NCBI GenBank assembly: GCA_023450335.1
Contig: JAEXHA010000066.1
Location: 1 to 16,580 of the forward strand
Source of the DNA: Actinomycetes bacterium
Lineage (GTDB): Bacteria; Actinomycetota; Actinomycetes; Actinomycetales; Microbacteriaceae
Length of the DNA stretch: 16,580 nucleotides
Direction of reading: 5' to 3'
Of this stretch, positions 1-9,421 are shown in pieces. Within the stretch, counting starts at the first letter, position 1, and each line of letters starts with the position of its first letter. The notes beneath the pieces are model-generated. The model saw only the letters and a list, made by a program, of their open reading frames with translations. It was not told where the DNA came from and did no database searches. The position numbers were made by a program, and so were the translations under genes.

Positions 1-8
1 GCGCCCTC

Positions 9-965
9 GTGAGCCGCCGGGTGCTGGTCACCGGCGGCAGCGGATTTCTCGGTTCGCACGTCGCGGCCGCGCTGGTCGCCCACCCCGGCGTCGAGCTCGT
101 CGTGGCCGGCGACGTGCGCAGGCCGCCCGAGCCGGTGGCGGGGGTCGTGTACGAGACGTGCGACGTCACGCGGCCCGACGGGCTGCCCGAGCTGCTGCGG
201 CGGCACGGCATCGACGTCGTCGTGCATCTGGCAGCGATCGTGAACCCGGGCCGCGACCACGATCTGGAATACCGCGTCGACGTCGACGGCGCCCGCAACG
301 TGCTCGAGGCGAGCGTGGCCGCCGGAGTGCAGCGCATCGTCGTCTCGTCGTCGGGTGCCGCCTACGGTTACCACGCCGACAATCCGCAGTGGCTGCGGGA
401 GGACGATCCGGTGCGCGGCAACGACGAGTTCCCGTACTCCAAGCACAAGCGTCTCGTCGAGCAGATGCTCGGCGCCTACCGCGAGACCGACCCGCAGCTC
501 GAGCAGGTCGTGTTCCGCATCGGCACGATCTTGGGGCCCACGGTCCAGAACCAGATCACCGCATTGTGGGACGGCCCGGCGCTGCTGGCGATACGCGGCT
601 CGGAGTCACCGTTCGTATTCGTCTGGGTCGACGATGTCGCCGCCGCGATGGCCCACGCGGCCACCGACGGCCCACCCGGCATCTACAACGTCGCCGGCGA
701 CGGCGCGGTCACCGTACGCCAGATCGCACGGCGTCTGGGCAAGCCGGTGGTGGCGGTTCCGGCATCCGTACTCGGCGCCGTCTTGCGGCTGGGGCGTGCC
801 CTGCGCCTGACGGTGCACGGCCCCGAACAGGTCGGCTTCCTGCGGTACCGCCCCGTGCTCGCCAACGACGCATTGCGCGAGCGGTTCGGATTCACCCCGT
901 CCAAGACGTCGGCCGAGGCGTTCGAAGCGTACCTGGACACCCACCCCGACCTCGCCCGGCGCTGA
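9..965 (+). CDS. NAD-dependent epimerase/dehydratase (extended SDR family)
   Basis: The 318-residue protein starts with a Rossmann NAD(P) loop, VLVTGGSGFLGS (about residues 5-16, GxxGxxG). A Ser-rich segment SSSGAAYG lies near residues 113-120, and the catalytic pair Tyr143/Lys147 sits in YSKHK. This is the extended SDR pattern of nucleotide-sugar epimerases, dehydratases and related reductases. The length fits the family. The substrate cannot be read from the sequence; a nucleotide sugar is only one option. The GTG start at 9 is chosen because it gives a compact N-terminus just before the Rossmann strand. Only 8 bases precede it, with no stop in frame, so a start further upstream is not excluded and no SD can be judged. 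It converges with the nucleoside salvage block and shares no obvious function with it. Confidence 0.85.
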   Translation: MSRRVLVTGGSGFLGSHVAAALVAHPGVELVVAGDVRRPPEPVAGVVYETCDVTRPDGLPELLRRHGIDVVVHLAAIVNPGRDHDLEYRVDVDGARNVLEASVAAGVQRIVVSSSGAAYGYHADNPQWLREDDPVRGNDEFPYSKHKRLVEQMLGAYRETDPQLEQVVFRIGTILGPTVQNQITALWDGPALLAIRGSESPFVFVWVDDVAAAMAHAATDGPPGIYNVAGDGAVTVRQIARRLGKPVVAVPASVLGAVLRLGRALRLTVHGPEQVGFLRYRPVLANDALRERFGFTPSKTSAEAFEAYLDTHPDLARR

Positions 966-966
966 G

Positions 967-984
967 GCCGGCGTTACGGCCGGC
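967..984 (+). terminator. Candidate terminator hairpin after the epimerase gene
   Basis: GCCGGC (967-972) and GCCGGC (979-984) form a perfect 6-bp stem with a 6-nt loop, starting two bases after the TGA stop. No T-run follows, which is common for actinobacterial terminators. The same bases can be read as a direct repeat of GGCCGGCG (966-973 and 978-985). Function is inferred from position only. Confidence 0.4.
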
Positions 985-1013
985 GCTCGCCCGACGCAAA
1001 TGGCGGATGCAAG

Positions 1014-1083
1014 GCCACCCCACCCGCAATCCGCGTCTGCGGAGTGCTCGGCGCCACCCCACCCGCAATCCGCGTCTGCGGAG
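1014..1083. repeat. Tandem 31-bp repeat, two copies, between convergent genes
   Basis: Two identical 31-bp copies occupy 1014-1044 and 1053-1083 (period 39). Each holds an inverted repeat CCGCA...TGCGG with a 9-nt loop (1024-1028/1038-1042 and 1063-1067/1077-1081). A diverged, inverted version of the core appears at 993-1010. The array lies between the epimerase and add stops. It could act as a bidirectional terminator or be a REP-like dispersed element; the sequence alone does not decide. Confidence 0.75.
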
Positions 1084-1119
1084 GGCCCGCGAGCGCGTGG
1101 GGCAGCGGACCAGCCTCGG

Positions 1120-2235
1120 TCAGGCCGCGAAGCCGTCGGCGATGAGGGCGATGAGCTCTTCGCGCTCCTCGACCGAGAGGAACGCCGCGGCGGCCGCGTT
1201 CAGCTGGAACGCCTCGAGGTCGTCGAGCGTGTACTCGAACGCGTCGGCCAGCAGCTTCAGCTCGCGAGTGAGCGAGGTTCGACTCATGGTGCGGTTGTCG
1301 ACGTTCACGGTGACGGCGAAGCCGAGCTGGTAGAGCAGGTCGAACGGGTGGTCCTCCAGCTGCGTGCCCCAGCGTTCGATGGCCCCGGTCTGCAGGTTCG
1401 ACGACGGTGACAGCTCGAGTGGGATCTCACGATCGCGCACCCACCGGGCCAGCTCGCCGAACTGCACGCGCACTTCGTCGCCCTCCTGTGAGACCACGTC
1501 GAGGTCCTCGGCGATGCGTACGCCGTGGCCGAGCCGCAGCGCACGGCCGTCGAGCAGCGCCGAGCGGATCGAGTCGAGCCCCGCCGCTTCGCCCGCGTGC
1601 ACGGTGACGGGGAAGAACTCGGATGCCAGATAGTCGAACGCCGCCCGGTGGTTCGACGGCGGGAAGCCGTCCTCGGGGCCGGCGATGTCGAAGCCGCTCG
1701 CGCCGTCGCTGCGGAACGCGACGGCGAGCTTGGCGATCTCCAGCGACCGGTCGGTGTGACGCATCGCGGTGATCAGCTGCCCGACCCGGATGTCGCGACC
1801 GCTCGCGTCGACGGCGTCCTCGCCGGCCTCGATCCCTTCCTGAACGGCCTCGACCGCCTCCTCCAGTGACAGACCGCGGGCCAGGTGCTGCTCGGGCGCC
1901 CACCGCACCTCGCCGTAGATGACGCCGTCGGCGGCCAGATCCTCGACGAACTCCTTCGCCACGCGCGTCAGGCCCTCGCGGGTCTGCATGACCGCGGTGG
2001 TCAGATCGAACGTCTTGAGGTATTCGACGAGCGAACCCGAGTCACTCTGGTCCTCGAACCAGTCGGCCAGAGCACCGGCGTCGGCGGCGGGCACCTCGAG
2101 GCCGATCTCGTCGGCCAGCTCGATGATCGTCTGGGGGCGCACGGCTCCGTCGAGGTGGTCGTGCAAGGACACTTTGGGCAGCGAGCGGATGGAGACGCCC
2201 TGCAGCTTCGGGTCGCTGTGCTGATCGATGGCCAT
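1120..2235 (-). CDS. add: Adenosine deaminase
   Basis: Hydrolytically deaminates adenosine (and deoxyadenosine) to inosine in the cytoplasm, using a metal centre in an amidohydrolase barrel. The 371-residue protein shows the family markers: metal ligands His25 and His27 in LHDHLDG, VHAGE with His213 and Glu216, LGHG with His237, and the late catalytic Asp313 in NVDNR. The second acidic residue of the classical TDDP motif is Asn here, a variant I recall from actinobacterial homologues. The ATG at 2235 is chosen because AAGGAG (2243-2248) lies 7 nt upstream; the frame stays open further 5', but that part overlaps deoA. It is the last gene of the block, 16 nt after deoA, and completes the pathway by handling a purine nucleoside. 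Confidence 0.93.
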   Translation of the reverse strand: MAIDQHSDPKLQGVSIRSLPKVSLHDHLDGAVRPQTIIELADEIGLEVPAADAGALADWFEDQSDSGSLVEYLKTFDLTTAVMQTREGLTRVAKEFVEDLAADGVIYGEVRWAPEQHLARGLSLEEAVEAVQEGIEAGEDAVDASGRDIRVGQLITAMRHTDRSLEIAKLAVAFRSDGASGFDIAGPEDGFPPSNHRAAFDYLASEFFPVTVHAGEAAGLDSIRSALLDGRALRLGHGVRIAEDLDVVSQEGDEVRVQFGELARWVRDREIPLELSPSSNLQTGAIERWGTQLEDHPFDLLYQLGFAVTVNVDNRTMSRTSLTRELKLLADAFEYTLDDLEAFQLNAAAAAFLSVEEREELIALIADGFAA

Positions 2236-2242
2236 GATGATG

Positions 2243-2248
2243 CTCCTT
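2243..2248 (-). promoter_or_regulatory. Shine-Dalgarno site setting the add start
   Basis: AAGGAG on the minus strand, 7 nt before the ATG at 2235, inside the 16-nt gap after the deoA stop. It argues against the much longer open frame that runs upstream into deoA. Confidence 0.8.
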
Positions 2249-2251
2249 GGG

Positions 2252-3547
2252 TCAGGCGGTGATGCGCTCGCGCACGAGGGGTTCCGGGGCGCCGGCAGCC
2301 GCATCGGCGTCGACCTCCCAGGCGCCCTCGAGCGCGTCCAACGCGCGGGCGAACCGCTGGTCATCATCGGCCAGCAAAGTGAACACGGGCTGACCGGCGC
2401 GAACGGTGTCGCCGGGCTTGACGTGCAGATCGATGCCGGCGGCATGGACGACGGGGTCCTGCGCCCGGGCCCGGCCGGCGCCGAGTCGCCACGCGGCGAT
2501 GCCGAAGGGCAGCGCCTCGAGGCGGGTGACGACGCCGTCGCCGGTCGCGGTGACGGTGTGCGTCTCGCGCGGCGCCGGCAGCGCGGCATCCGGATCGCCG
2601 TCCTGTGCGCGAATCATGGCGCGCCACGCATCCATGGCCCGCCCATCTCGCAGAGCCCGCTCGACGTCGGCGTCGGGCTGCCCGGCCAGGGCCAGCATCT
2701 CGCGGGCGAGGGCGAGGGTCAGCTCCACGACATCGGCCGGTCCGCCACCGGCGAGCACCTCGACCGACTCGCGGACTTCGTTCGCGTTGCCGATCGCGAG
2801 TCCCAGCGGGGCGTTCATGTCGGTCAGAAGCGCGGTCGTGGCCACGCCGGAGTCGGTGCCCAATGCGACCATCGTGCGAGCCAGCTCGCGAGCGCGGTCG
2901 ATGTCCTGCATGAATGCGCCCGATCCGAACTTCACGTCGAGCACGAGCGCGTCGGTGCCCTCGGCGATCTTCTTCGACATGATGCTCGAGGCGATCAGTG
3001 GGATCGCCTCGACGGTGCCGGTGACGTCACGCAACGCGTACAGCCGCTTGTCGGCCGGGGCCAACCCGGTACCGGCCGCGCAGATGACGGCCCCCACGTC
3101 GCGCAGCTGCGCGGTCAGTTCGTCGTTCGACAGCGCGGCGCGCCAGCCCGGAATCGCCTCGAGCTTGTCGAGCGTGCCGCCGGTGTGTCCGAGGCCGCGC
3201 CCCGACAGCTGGGGCACCGCGACGCCGAAGGAGGCGACCAGGGGCGCCAGCGGCAGCGTGATCTTGTCGCCGACCCCGCCGGTGGAGTGCTTGTCGACGG
3301 TGGGCTTGCCGAGTCCGGCGAAGCTCATCCGCTCCCCCGAGGCGATCATCGCGTCGGTCATGACGCGGATCTCGTCGCGCGTCATGCCGTTGAGCAGCGT
3401 CGCCATGGCGAAGGCGGCCATCTGCGCGTCGGCGACGTACTCGCGCGTGTACGCGTCGATCATCCAGCGCAGGGCGTCCTCGGGCACGGCGCCGCCGTCA
3501 CGCTTGATGCGGATGACGTCGACGGCGTCGAACGGTTCGACAGTCAT
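2252..3547 (-). CDS. deoA: Thymidine phosphorylase / pyrimidine-nucleoside phosphorylase
   Basis: Reversibly phosphorolyses thymidine or deoxyuridine to the base and 2-deoxyribose 1-phosphate; some family members also accept uridine. The 431-residue length is normal. The phosphate-binding segment KHSTGGVGDK is at residues 86-95 and the family signature SGRGLGHTGGTLDKLE at 115-130. The C-terminal third carries the usual region with HAAGIDLHVKPGDTV. The ATG at 3547 is supported by GGAGG 7 nt upstream and by a 4-nt ATGA overlap with the cdd stop, which points to translational coupling. Next to cdd it makes biochemical sense: cytidine deaminase produces deoxyuridine, which this enzyme can cleave. 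Specificity between thymidine-only (DeoA) and broad pyrimidine (Pdp) activity cannot be fixed here. Confidence 0.92.
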   Translation of the reverse strand: MTVEPFDAVDVIRIKRDGGAVPEDALRWMIDAYTREYVADAQMAAFAMATLLNGMTRDEIRVMTDAMIASGERMSFAGLGKPTVDKHSTGGVGDKITLPLAPLVASFGVAVPQLSGRGLGHTGGTLDKLEAIPGWRAALSNDELTAQLRDVGAVICAAGTGLAPADKRLYALRDVTGTVEAIPLIASSIMSKKIAEGTDALVLDVKFGSGAFMQDIDRARELARTMVALGTDSGVATTALLTDMNAPLGLAIGNANEVRESVEVLAGGGPADVVELTLALAREMLALAGQPDADVERALRDGRAMDAWRAMIRAQDGDPDAALPAPRETHTVTATGDGVVTRLEALPFGIAAWRLGAGRARAQDPVVHAAGIDLHVKPGDTVRAGQPVFTLLADDDQRFARALDALEGAWEVDADAAAGAPEPLVRERITA

Positions 3548-3942
3548 CGTGCCGCCTCCAGGTCGCGCGGTCCGAAGGCGTCGGGCAGCACCTCGTCGAT
3601 CGAGCGGATGCCGGACACGGTCTCCAGCAGCATGCCCGGCACGGCGAACTCGTACAGCAGCTGACGGCAGCGTCCGCAGGGCATGATCGTCTCGCCCTGC
3701 CCGTTGACGCACACGAAGGCCACCAGCTGGCCGCCCCCCGACATCTGCAGATCGGAGACGAGCCCGCATTCGGCGCACAGGCCGACCCCGTAGGACGCGT
3801 TCTCCACGTTGCAGCCCGAGACGATCCGCCCGTCGGAGACGAGTGCGGCCGCTCCCACCTTGTAGTTCGAGTAGGGCGCGTACGCGCGACCCATGGCTTC
3901 GGTGGCGACCACGCGGAGGTGATCCCAGTCGATGTCGGTCAT
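3544..3942 (-). CDS. cdd: Cytidine deaminase
   Basis: Deaminates cytidine and deoxycytidine to uridine and deoxyuridine. The 132-residue length is that of the small tetrameric zinc enzyme. GCNVENASYG (43-52) binds substrate, Cys56-Ala-Glu58 supplies a zinc ligand and the catalytic Glu, and PCGRC (88-92) supplies two more Cys ligands. Two starts are possible. ATG at 3942 has AAGGG 6 nt upstream and is preferred. ATG at 3948 gives two more residues and a 4-nt ATGA overlap with the permease stop, but its SD would abut the start codon. Its stop overlaps the deoA ATG by 4 nt. Lying between the permeases and deoA, it identifies pyrimidine nucleosides as likely transported substrates. Confidence 0.93.
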   Translation of the reverse strand: MTDIDWDHLRVVATEAMGRAYAPYSNYKVGAAALVSDGRIVSGCNVENASYGVGLCAECGLVSDLQMSGGGQLVAFVCVNGQGETIMPCGRCRQLLYEFAVPGMLLETVSGIRSIDEVLPDAFGPRDLEAAR

Positions 3943-3944
3943 CG

Positions 3945-5228
3945 TCATCCCTTGATATACGGTTTGCCGGCGGCGGCGGGGCCGCGGATCTGCCCCGCGA
4001 ACCCGGCCACGGCGAGGATCGTCACGACGTACGGCAGCATGAGCATGAACTCGCTCGGGATCGGCGTCTTCAGCACCGTGAGCAGGTTCTGCAGGTTCGT
4101 GGCGAACCCGAACAGCAGACCGGCCAGCGCCGCGCGCACCGGGTCCCACCGGCCGAAGATCACCGCGGCCAGGGCGATGAAGCCGAGACCCGCGGTCATC
4201 TCCTTGCCGAACTGCGGCACCGACACGAGCGTGAAGTACGCGCCGCCGATGCCGGCGATCGCGCCCGCCAGCGACACGTTCCAGAATCGCGAGGTGTTGA
4301 CGCGGATACCGACCGTGTCGGCGGCCTGCGGGTGCTCGCCGACAGCCCGCAGCCGCAGCCCCCACCGGGTGCGGTACAGGCCCCACGCCACAAGGAAGAC
4401 GGCGACGTACATGAGATAGGTGATGAAGGTCTGGTTGAACAGCACCGGCCCGATGATGGGGATCTCCGACAGCAGCGGGATCTCCATCCGGGTGAAGCGC
4501 ACGGGGTTGTTCAACTCGGCTTCGTTGGGGGCCAGCAGCGCGCCGTACAGGAAGCCCGTCAGGCCTGTGACCAGCACGTTGAGCACAACACCGACGATCA
4601 CCTGGTCGACGAGGTACTTGATCGAGAAGGCGGCCAGGACGAAAGCGACCAGCACACCGCCGACCATGGCGCCGATCAGTCCCACGAACGGATTGCGCGT
4701 GACGCTGGACAGCAGCGCGGCCGAGAACGCCCCCAGCAGCAGCTGGCCCTCGATGGCGACGTTGATGACGCCGACGCGTTCGCCGATGACGCCACCCAGG
4801 GCGCCGAAGACGAGCGGCACCGACAACGACACCGCGCCGAACAGCAGCCCGGTCACCGGGACCAGACCGTCGGCGGCCGCCCAGGTCAGGAACGCGAACA
4901 CGCCCAGCACCGCGAAGACGATCGTCAGCCACAGGCCGGTGCGGCGATACGACCAGGCGGACCACGCCGACCACAGGGTCAGCAGCGCCAGGGCAGCCAA
5001 GACGACCCAGGCGGTCGGCCCCGTGGGCACGTCCACATCGGGCAGCGCGATCGATGACGCCGAATCGCCGAGCCGGAAGGTGCTCAGGCCGTCGCGCGGG
5101 GCGAAGACGAACAGCAGCGCGAGCAGAACCGTCACCCCGGCCAGCGTGATGGGCACCTTCATGCTGCGCTGACGGACGGTCGTGTGCCCGGCGGCACCGC
5201 CGGTGGCGGCGGGAGCGAGCGCGGTCAT
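3945..5228 (-). CDS. Nucleoside-type ABC transporter permease (second subunit)
   Basis: This 427-residue integral membrane protein belongs to the BPD_transp_2 group, which serves ribose- and BMP-linked nucleoside importers. It has many hydrophobic segments. The conserved stretch GVINVAIEGQLLLGA resembles the family's 'N-x-EGQ/M-x-L-GA' motif, and LGFIALAAVIFGRWDP near the C-terminus is the usual late membrane region. A cytosolic N-terminus of about 28 residues precedes the first membrane segment. ATG at 5228 overlaps the previous permease stop by 4 nt. It pairs with that permease to form the heterodimeric channel; the closest named relatives by architecture are B. subtilis NupQ/YufQ. Gene order next to cdd, deoA and add makes nucleosides the best substrate guess. 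Confidence 0.88.
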   Translation of the reverse strand: MTALAPAATGGAAGHTTVRQRSMKVPITLAGVTVLLALLFVFAPRDGLSTFRLGDSASSIALPDVDVPTGPTAWVVLAALALLTLWSAWSAWSYRRTGLWLTIVFAVLGVFAFLTWAAADGLVPVTGLLFGAVSLSVPLVFGALGGVIGERVGVINVAIEGQLLLGAFSAALLSSVTRNPFVGLIGAMVGGVLVAFVLAAFSIKYLVDQVIVGVVLNVLVTGLTGFLYGALLAPNEAELNNPVRFTRMEIPLLSEIPIIGPVLFNQTFITYLMYVAVFLVAWGLYRTRWGLRLRAVGEHPQAADTVGIRVNTSRFWNVSLAGAIAGIGGAYFTLVSVPQFGKEMTAGLGFIALAAVIFGRWDPVRAALAGLLFGFATNLQNLLTVLKTPIPSEFMLMLPYVVTILAVAGFAGQIRGPAAAGKPYIKG

Positions 5229-6564
5229 GCCGACACCACCTTCTCCGCGGCCGGCTCCGACCGCTTCTTCGCGTTCTTCGCCCGGGTCTTGGCCGCCTTC
5301 TCGGCGTCGGTCTTGGGCAGGAAGAAGATCGTGCGCAGCAGCGGCGGCGCGGCGATGAACAGAACGATCAGCGACTGCACGACCAGCACGATGTCGACCG
5401 GGATGCCCTGGGCCTGCATTGAGAACGATCCCGCCTTGAGCGCGCCGAACAGGATGCCGGCGGCGAACACGCCCCAGGCCCGGCTGCGCCCCAGCAGGGC
5501 GACGGTGATGGCATTGAAGCCGATGCCGGCGTCGATGAGGCCGTCGAACCCGCTGACGACCGACCCCTGGATCTGGTTCATCGCCGCGAGACCGGCCAGT
5601 CCGCCGGCGAACACCATGGCGTAGATGTACATGCGCTGCACCGAGATGCCCGCCGCCTGCGCGGCGTGCGGGTTCTCCCCCACCGCCCGCAGCCGGAAGC
5701 CGAGGCTCGAGCGTTCGACGAGCCACCAGACGAACACCGTCGCCGCGATCACGACCACGAAGCCCCAGTCCAGCAGCGGGAAGGACGGCCCGAGCAGGTC
5801 GGGGAACTGCGCGCCGACCGGGGTGGGCGCCGAGATCGGCTGGTCACCGGCGGGGCGCTGCAGCAGGCCCGGCTCGCGCACCATCCAGGTGACCAGGTAG
5901 AACGCGATGTAGTTGAGCATGATCGTGAGGATCACCTCATGCGCGCCGGTGCGCGCCTTCAGCAGTCCGACGATCCCACCCCAGATGGCGCCACCGGCGA
6001 TGCCCGCCACGAGCGTGAGCGGCAGGTGCAGGTACAGCGGCAGGTCGAGATTGAACGTGAACAGTGCGGCGACAGCGGCGCCGATGAGCATCTGGCCGCG
6101 GCCGCCGATGTTGAACAGGCCGGCGCGGAAGGCGAGGCCGACCCCCAATGCCGCGGCGATCAGCGGCGCCGCATAGCCGAGGCTGTTGGTCAGAGGCCTG
6201 ATCTGCGCCGCGAAGTCCGCCCCTCGCGCGTTGAACACGGAGCCACGGAAAAGGGCCTCGTATCCGCCGTACACCGCCGCCCAGATCGCTCCGAAGGTGT
6301 CGCCGGGGCGGGCGAAGAAGTATCCCGCCGCCTCCTGCACGTCGTCGTCCGTGATCGCGATGAGGATGCCGCCGACGATCATCGCGACCACGATCGCGAG
6401 GATCGTGGTCACCGCGCTGCCGCGCAGCAGCTCCTTGATGAACACGTTCGCCCGCGGTGGCGGGGGCGCCTCGTCCGGCGTGCCGGTGAGCGGTCCGGAG
6501 ACGTGCGGCAGCTGCTCGGGGGGCAGGGGCGTGCGGGCCGGCTCCGCGCCGGGCGTCGTGCCGC

Positions 6565-6568
<4 letters not shown>
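5225..6568 (-). CDS. Nucleoside-type ABC transporter permease (first subunit)
   Basis: This 447-residue multi-spanning protein is the other BPD_transp_2 permease (NupP/YufP-like). It opens with about 45 Pro/Glu-rich cytosolic residues. Typical segments follow: LFNIGGRGQMLIGAA, and later GFNAITVALLGRSRAWGVFA. It ends in a basic Lys/Ala-rich tail (TRAKNAKKRSEPAAEK), probably cytosolic. ATG at 6568 has GGAGG 7 nt upstream and overlaps the ATPase stop by 4 nt, so ATPase and both permeases appear translationally coupled. The N- and C-terminal extensions look disordered and may be lineage-specific. Substrate is inferred from neighbours. Confidence 0.88.
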
Positions 6569-8079
<1,511 letters not shown>

Positions 8080-8085
8080 GGTTGA

Positions 8086-8091
8086 ACCCTA
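8086..8091 (-). promoter_or_regulatory. Candidate -10 box for a leaderless ABC ATPase transcript
   Basis: TAGGGT ends 6 nt before the ATG at 8079, which would place the transcription start at or next to the A of ATG. No convincing -35 is visible. The same geometry occurs at three other genes in this window. Confidence 0.5.
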
Positions 8092-8115
8092 TCCAGTCAG
8101 TGTTCGTGCAGATAG

Positions 8116-8158
8116 GACGGCGGTCGGCGGGACGCTGGGCATCCGGCCGACCGCCGTC
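8116..8158 (-). terminator. 13-bp perfect hairpin between lipoprotein and ATPase genes
   Basis: The arms at 8116-8128 and 8146-8158 are perfectly complementary over 13 bp, with a 17-nt loop. The hairpin begins 12 nt after the lipoprotein TAA stop and ends 36 nt before the ATPase ATG. No T-run follows on the minus strand. It is probably a full or partial terminator, or a 3'-end stabiliser that lets the binding protein be made in excess. Confidence 0.65.
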
Positions 8159-8170
8159 GAATCTCGTCGC

Positions 8171-9313
8171 TTACGGCGAAGCGGGCGAGGTGACCTCGAG
8201 GTCACCGGAGATGATCGCGTCGCGCAGCGCGGCGATCTCGTCGGTCAGTCCCTCTGGCAGCTGCGACTCGAAAGCCCCGAAGCCCGACAGGCCGACGCCC
8301 TCGTTCTCGAGCGTGCCGACGTACGGCGTGACGTCGAAGTCGCCGGCGGCGGCCTCCATCGTCGCCTCGTAGACGGCCGAGTCGATGCGCTTGAGGATCG
8401 ACACGAGCACGCGGTCGGCGACGGCGGGGTCAGCCGCAGCCAGGTCGGAGTCGACACCCAGGATCACTGCGTCCGAGTCGGCGTCGGCGATGGCCGCGGT
8501 GGCGCTCTGGTAGATCGGGCCACCGACGGGCAGGAGCACGTCTGCACCCTGGTCGAGCACGGCCTTCATGGCCTGCTTGGCGACGTCGTTGGCCTCGAAG
8601 CCACCGGTGAACGAACCGTTCTGCGCGGCGACGTCCCAGCCGAGGGTGGCGACGCTGGCGCCCTTGTCCTCGTTGTACTTCTCCACGCCGTCGACGAAGC
8701 CGTCCATGAAGATCGTGACCGGCGGGATCGGGATGCCGCCGACGGTGCCGACCTTGTTGACGCCCGACTGTGCCGACCAGGCCGCCGCGGCGTAACCGCC
8801 GAGGTACGCGGCCTGGACCGTGTCGAACATCAGCGGACGGATGTTCGGCGCGTCGGTGGTGCCGTCGCCGATGTCCTTGCCGTCATCGTCCTTGGCGCCG
8901 CTGTTGTCGGCCCAGTCGTCGATGATCGCGTAGTCGATCTCGGGGTTGGCCAGCGCGGAGGTGATCGTGTCGGCCGAGAGCTTGAAGCCCACCGAGACGA
9001 TGAACGTGCAGCCCTCGGAGACGAGGGTCGCGAGGTTGCCGGCGTAGTCGTTGGCCGACGTCGACTCCATCTCGATCTGGGTCACGCCGAGCTCCTCGGC
9101 GGCGCGGTCCATGCCCTCCTTGGCCGACTGGTTGAACGACTTGTCGTTCCAGCCGCCCTCGTCCGAGACGAGGCAGGGCAGGAAGTCGTCAGCCGGCTCG
9201 GGGGCCGCGCCCGACGGGCCTGCCTCCGGAGCGCTGCCGCAGCCGGCGAGAGCCAGGAGAAGGGCGGCGGCGCTGGTGACGCCGAGGACCTTCTTGGTGT
9301 TCGAGATGGTCAA
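8171..9313 (-). CDS. BMP-family nucleoside-binding lipoprotein
   Basis: Substrate-binding protein of the BMP/PnrA family, anchored outside the membrane, that delivers nucleosides to the ABC importer encoded next. The 380-residue precursor has a short basic N-region (NTKK), a hydrophobic core and a lipobox LALAGC with the lipidated Cys25. An Ala/Pro/Glu linker leads into the BMP fold: GGWNDKSFNQSAKEG, IVSVGFKLSADTI, YLGGYAAAA, GTVGGIPIPPVTIFMDGF, VLLPVGGPIYQSA. The TTG start at 9313 has GGAGG 5 nt upstream and gives a normal 24-residue signal peptide. An in-frame GTG at 9385 with AGAAGG 9 nt upstream would give a 48-residue signal region containing the leader hairpins; it is less likely. The gene probably has its own promoter, since 200 nt of spacer precede it. 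Confidence 0.92.
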   Translation of the reverse strand: MTISNTKKVLGVTSAAALLLALAGCGSAPEAGPSGAAPEPADDFLPCLVSDEGGWNDKSFNQSAKEGMDRAAEELGVTQIEMESTSANDYAGNLATLVSEGCTFIVSVGFKLSADTITSALANPEIDYAIIDDWADNSGAKDDDGKDIGDGTTDAPNIRPLMFDTVQAAYLGGYAAAAWSAQSGVNKVGTVGGIPIPPVTIFMDGFVDGVEKYNEDKGASVATLGWDVAAQNGSFTGGFEANDVAKQAMKAVLDQGADVLLPVGGPIYQSATAAIADADSDAVILGVDSDLAAADPAVADRVLVSILKRIDSAVYEATMEAAAGDFDVTPYVGTLENEGVGLSGFGAFESQLPEGLTDEIAALRDAIISGDLEVTSPASP

Positions 9314-9318
9314 AGCAG

Positions 9319-9323
9319 CCTCC
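9319..9323 (-). promoter_or_regulatory. Shine-Dalgarno site supporting the TTG start of the lipoprotein
   Basis: GGAGG on the minus strand, 5 nt before TTG at 9313. The nearby in-frame GTG at 9325 overlaps this site and has no SD of its own. Confidence 0.75.
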
Positions 9324-9331
9324 ACATAGAT

Positions 9332-9383
9332 GGCCCGCGGACCTCGCGGGACTGAGTTGCTGGGCCCGCGCAACACGCGGGAC
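9332..9383 (-). promoter_or_regulatory. Duplicated hairpin in the lipoprotein mRNA leader
   Basis: Two hairpins share the same stem, CCCGCG/CGCGGG with 5-nt loops: 9334-9339/9345-9350 and 9365-9370/9376-9381. Flanking bases are also shared, so two 21-nt units differ only in the loop (9332-9352 and 9363-9383, period 31). The inner arms can pair with each other instead (9345-9350 with 9365-9370), giving a mutually exclusive fold. The proximal hairpin ends about 10 nt before the SD. A role in mRNA stability or translation is inferred. It matches no riboswitch class I know. Confidence 0.6.
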
Positions 9384-9421
9384 ACTAGAAGTTACCTTCT
9401 GTGACACGCGGGTCGCATCCT

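Noticed and set aside
1014..1083. CRISPR array
   Set aside because: There are only two copies, the spacer is 8 bp, and no cas genes are nearby.
2236..2589. An N-terminal extension of adenosine deaminase into deoA
   Set aside because: The extra residues are Arg/Pro/Ser-rich and lie antiphase within deoA, while a good SD sits just before the ATG at 2235.
2228..3686. Two long plus-strand frames opposite deoA
   Set aside because: Arg/Gly/His-rich or Ser/Arg-rich translations without motifs, exactly antisense to a clear thymidine phosphorylase.
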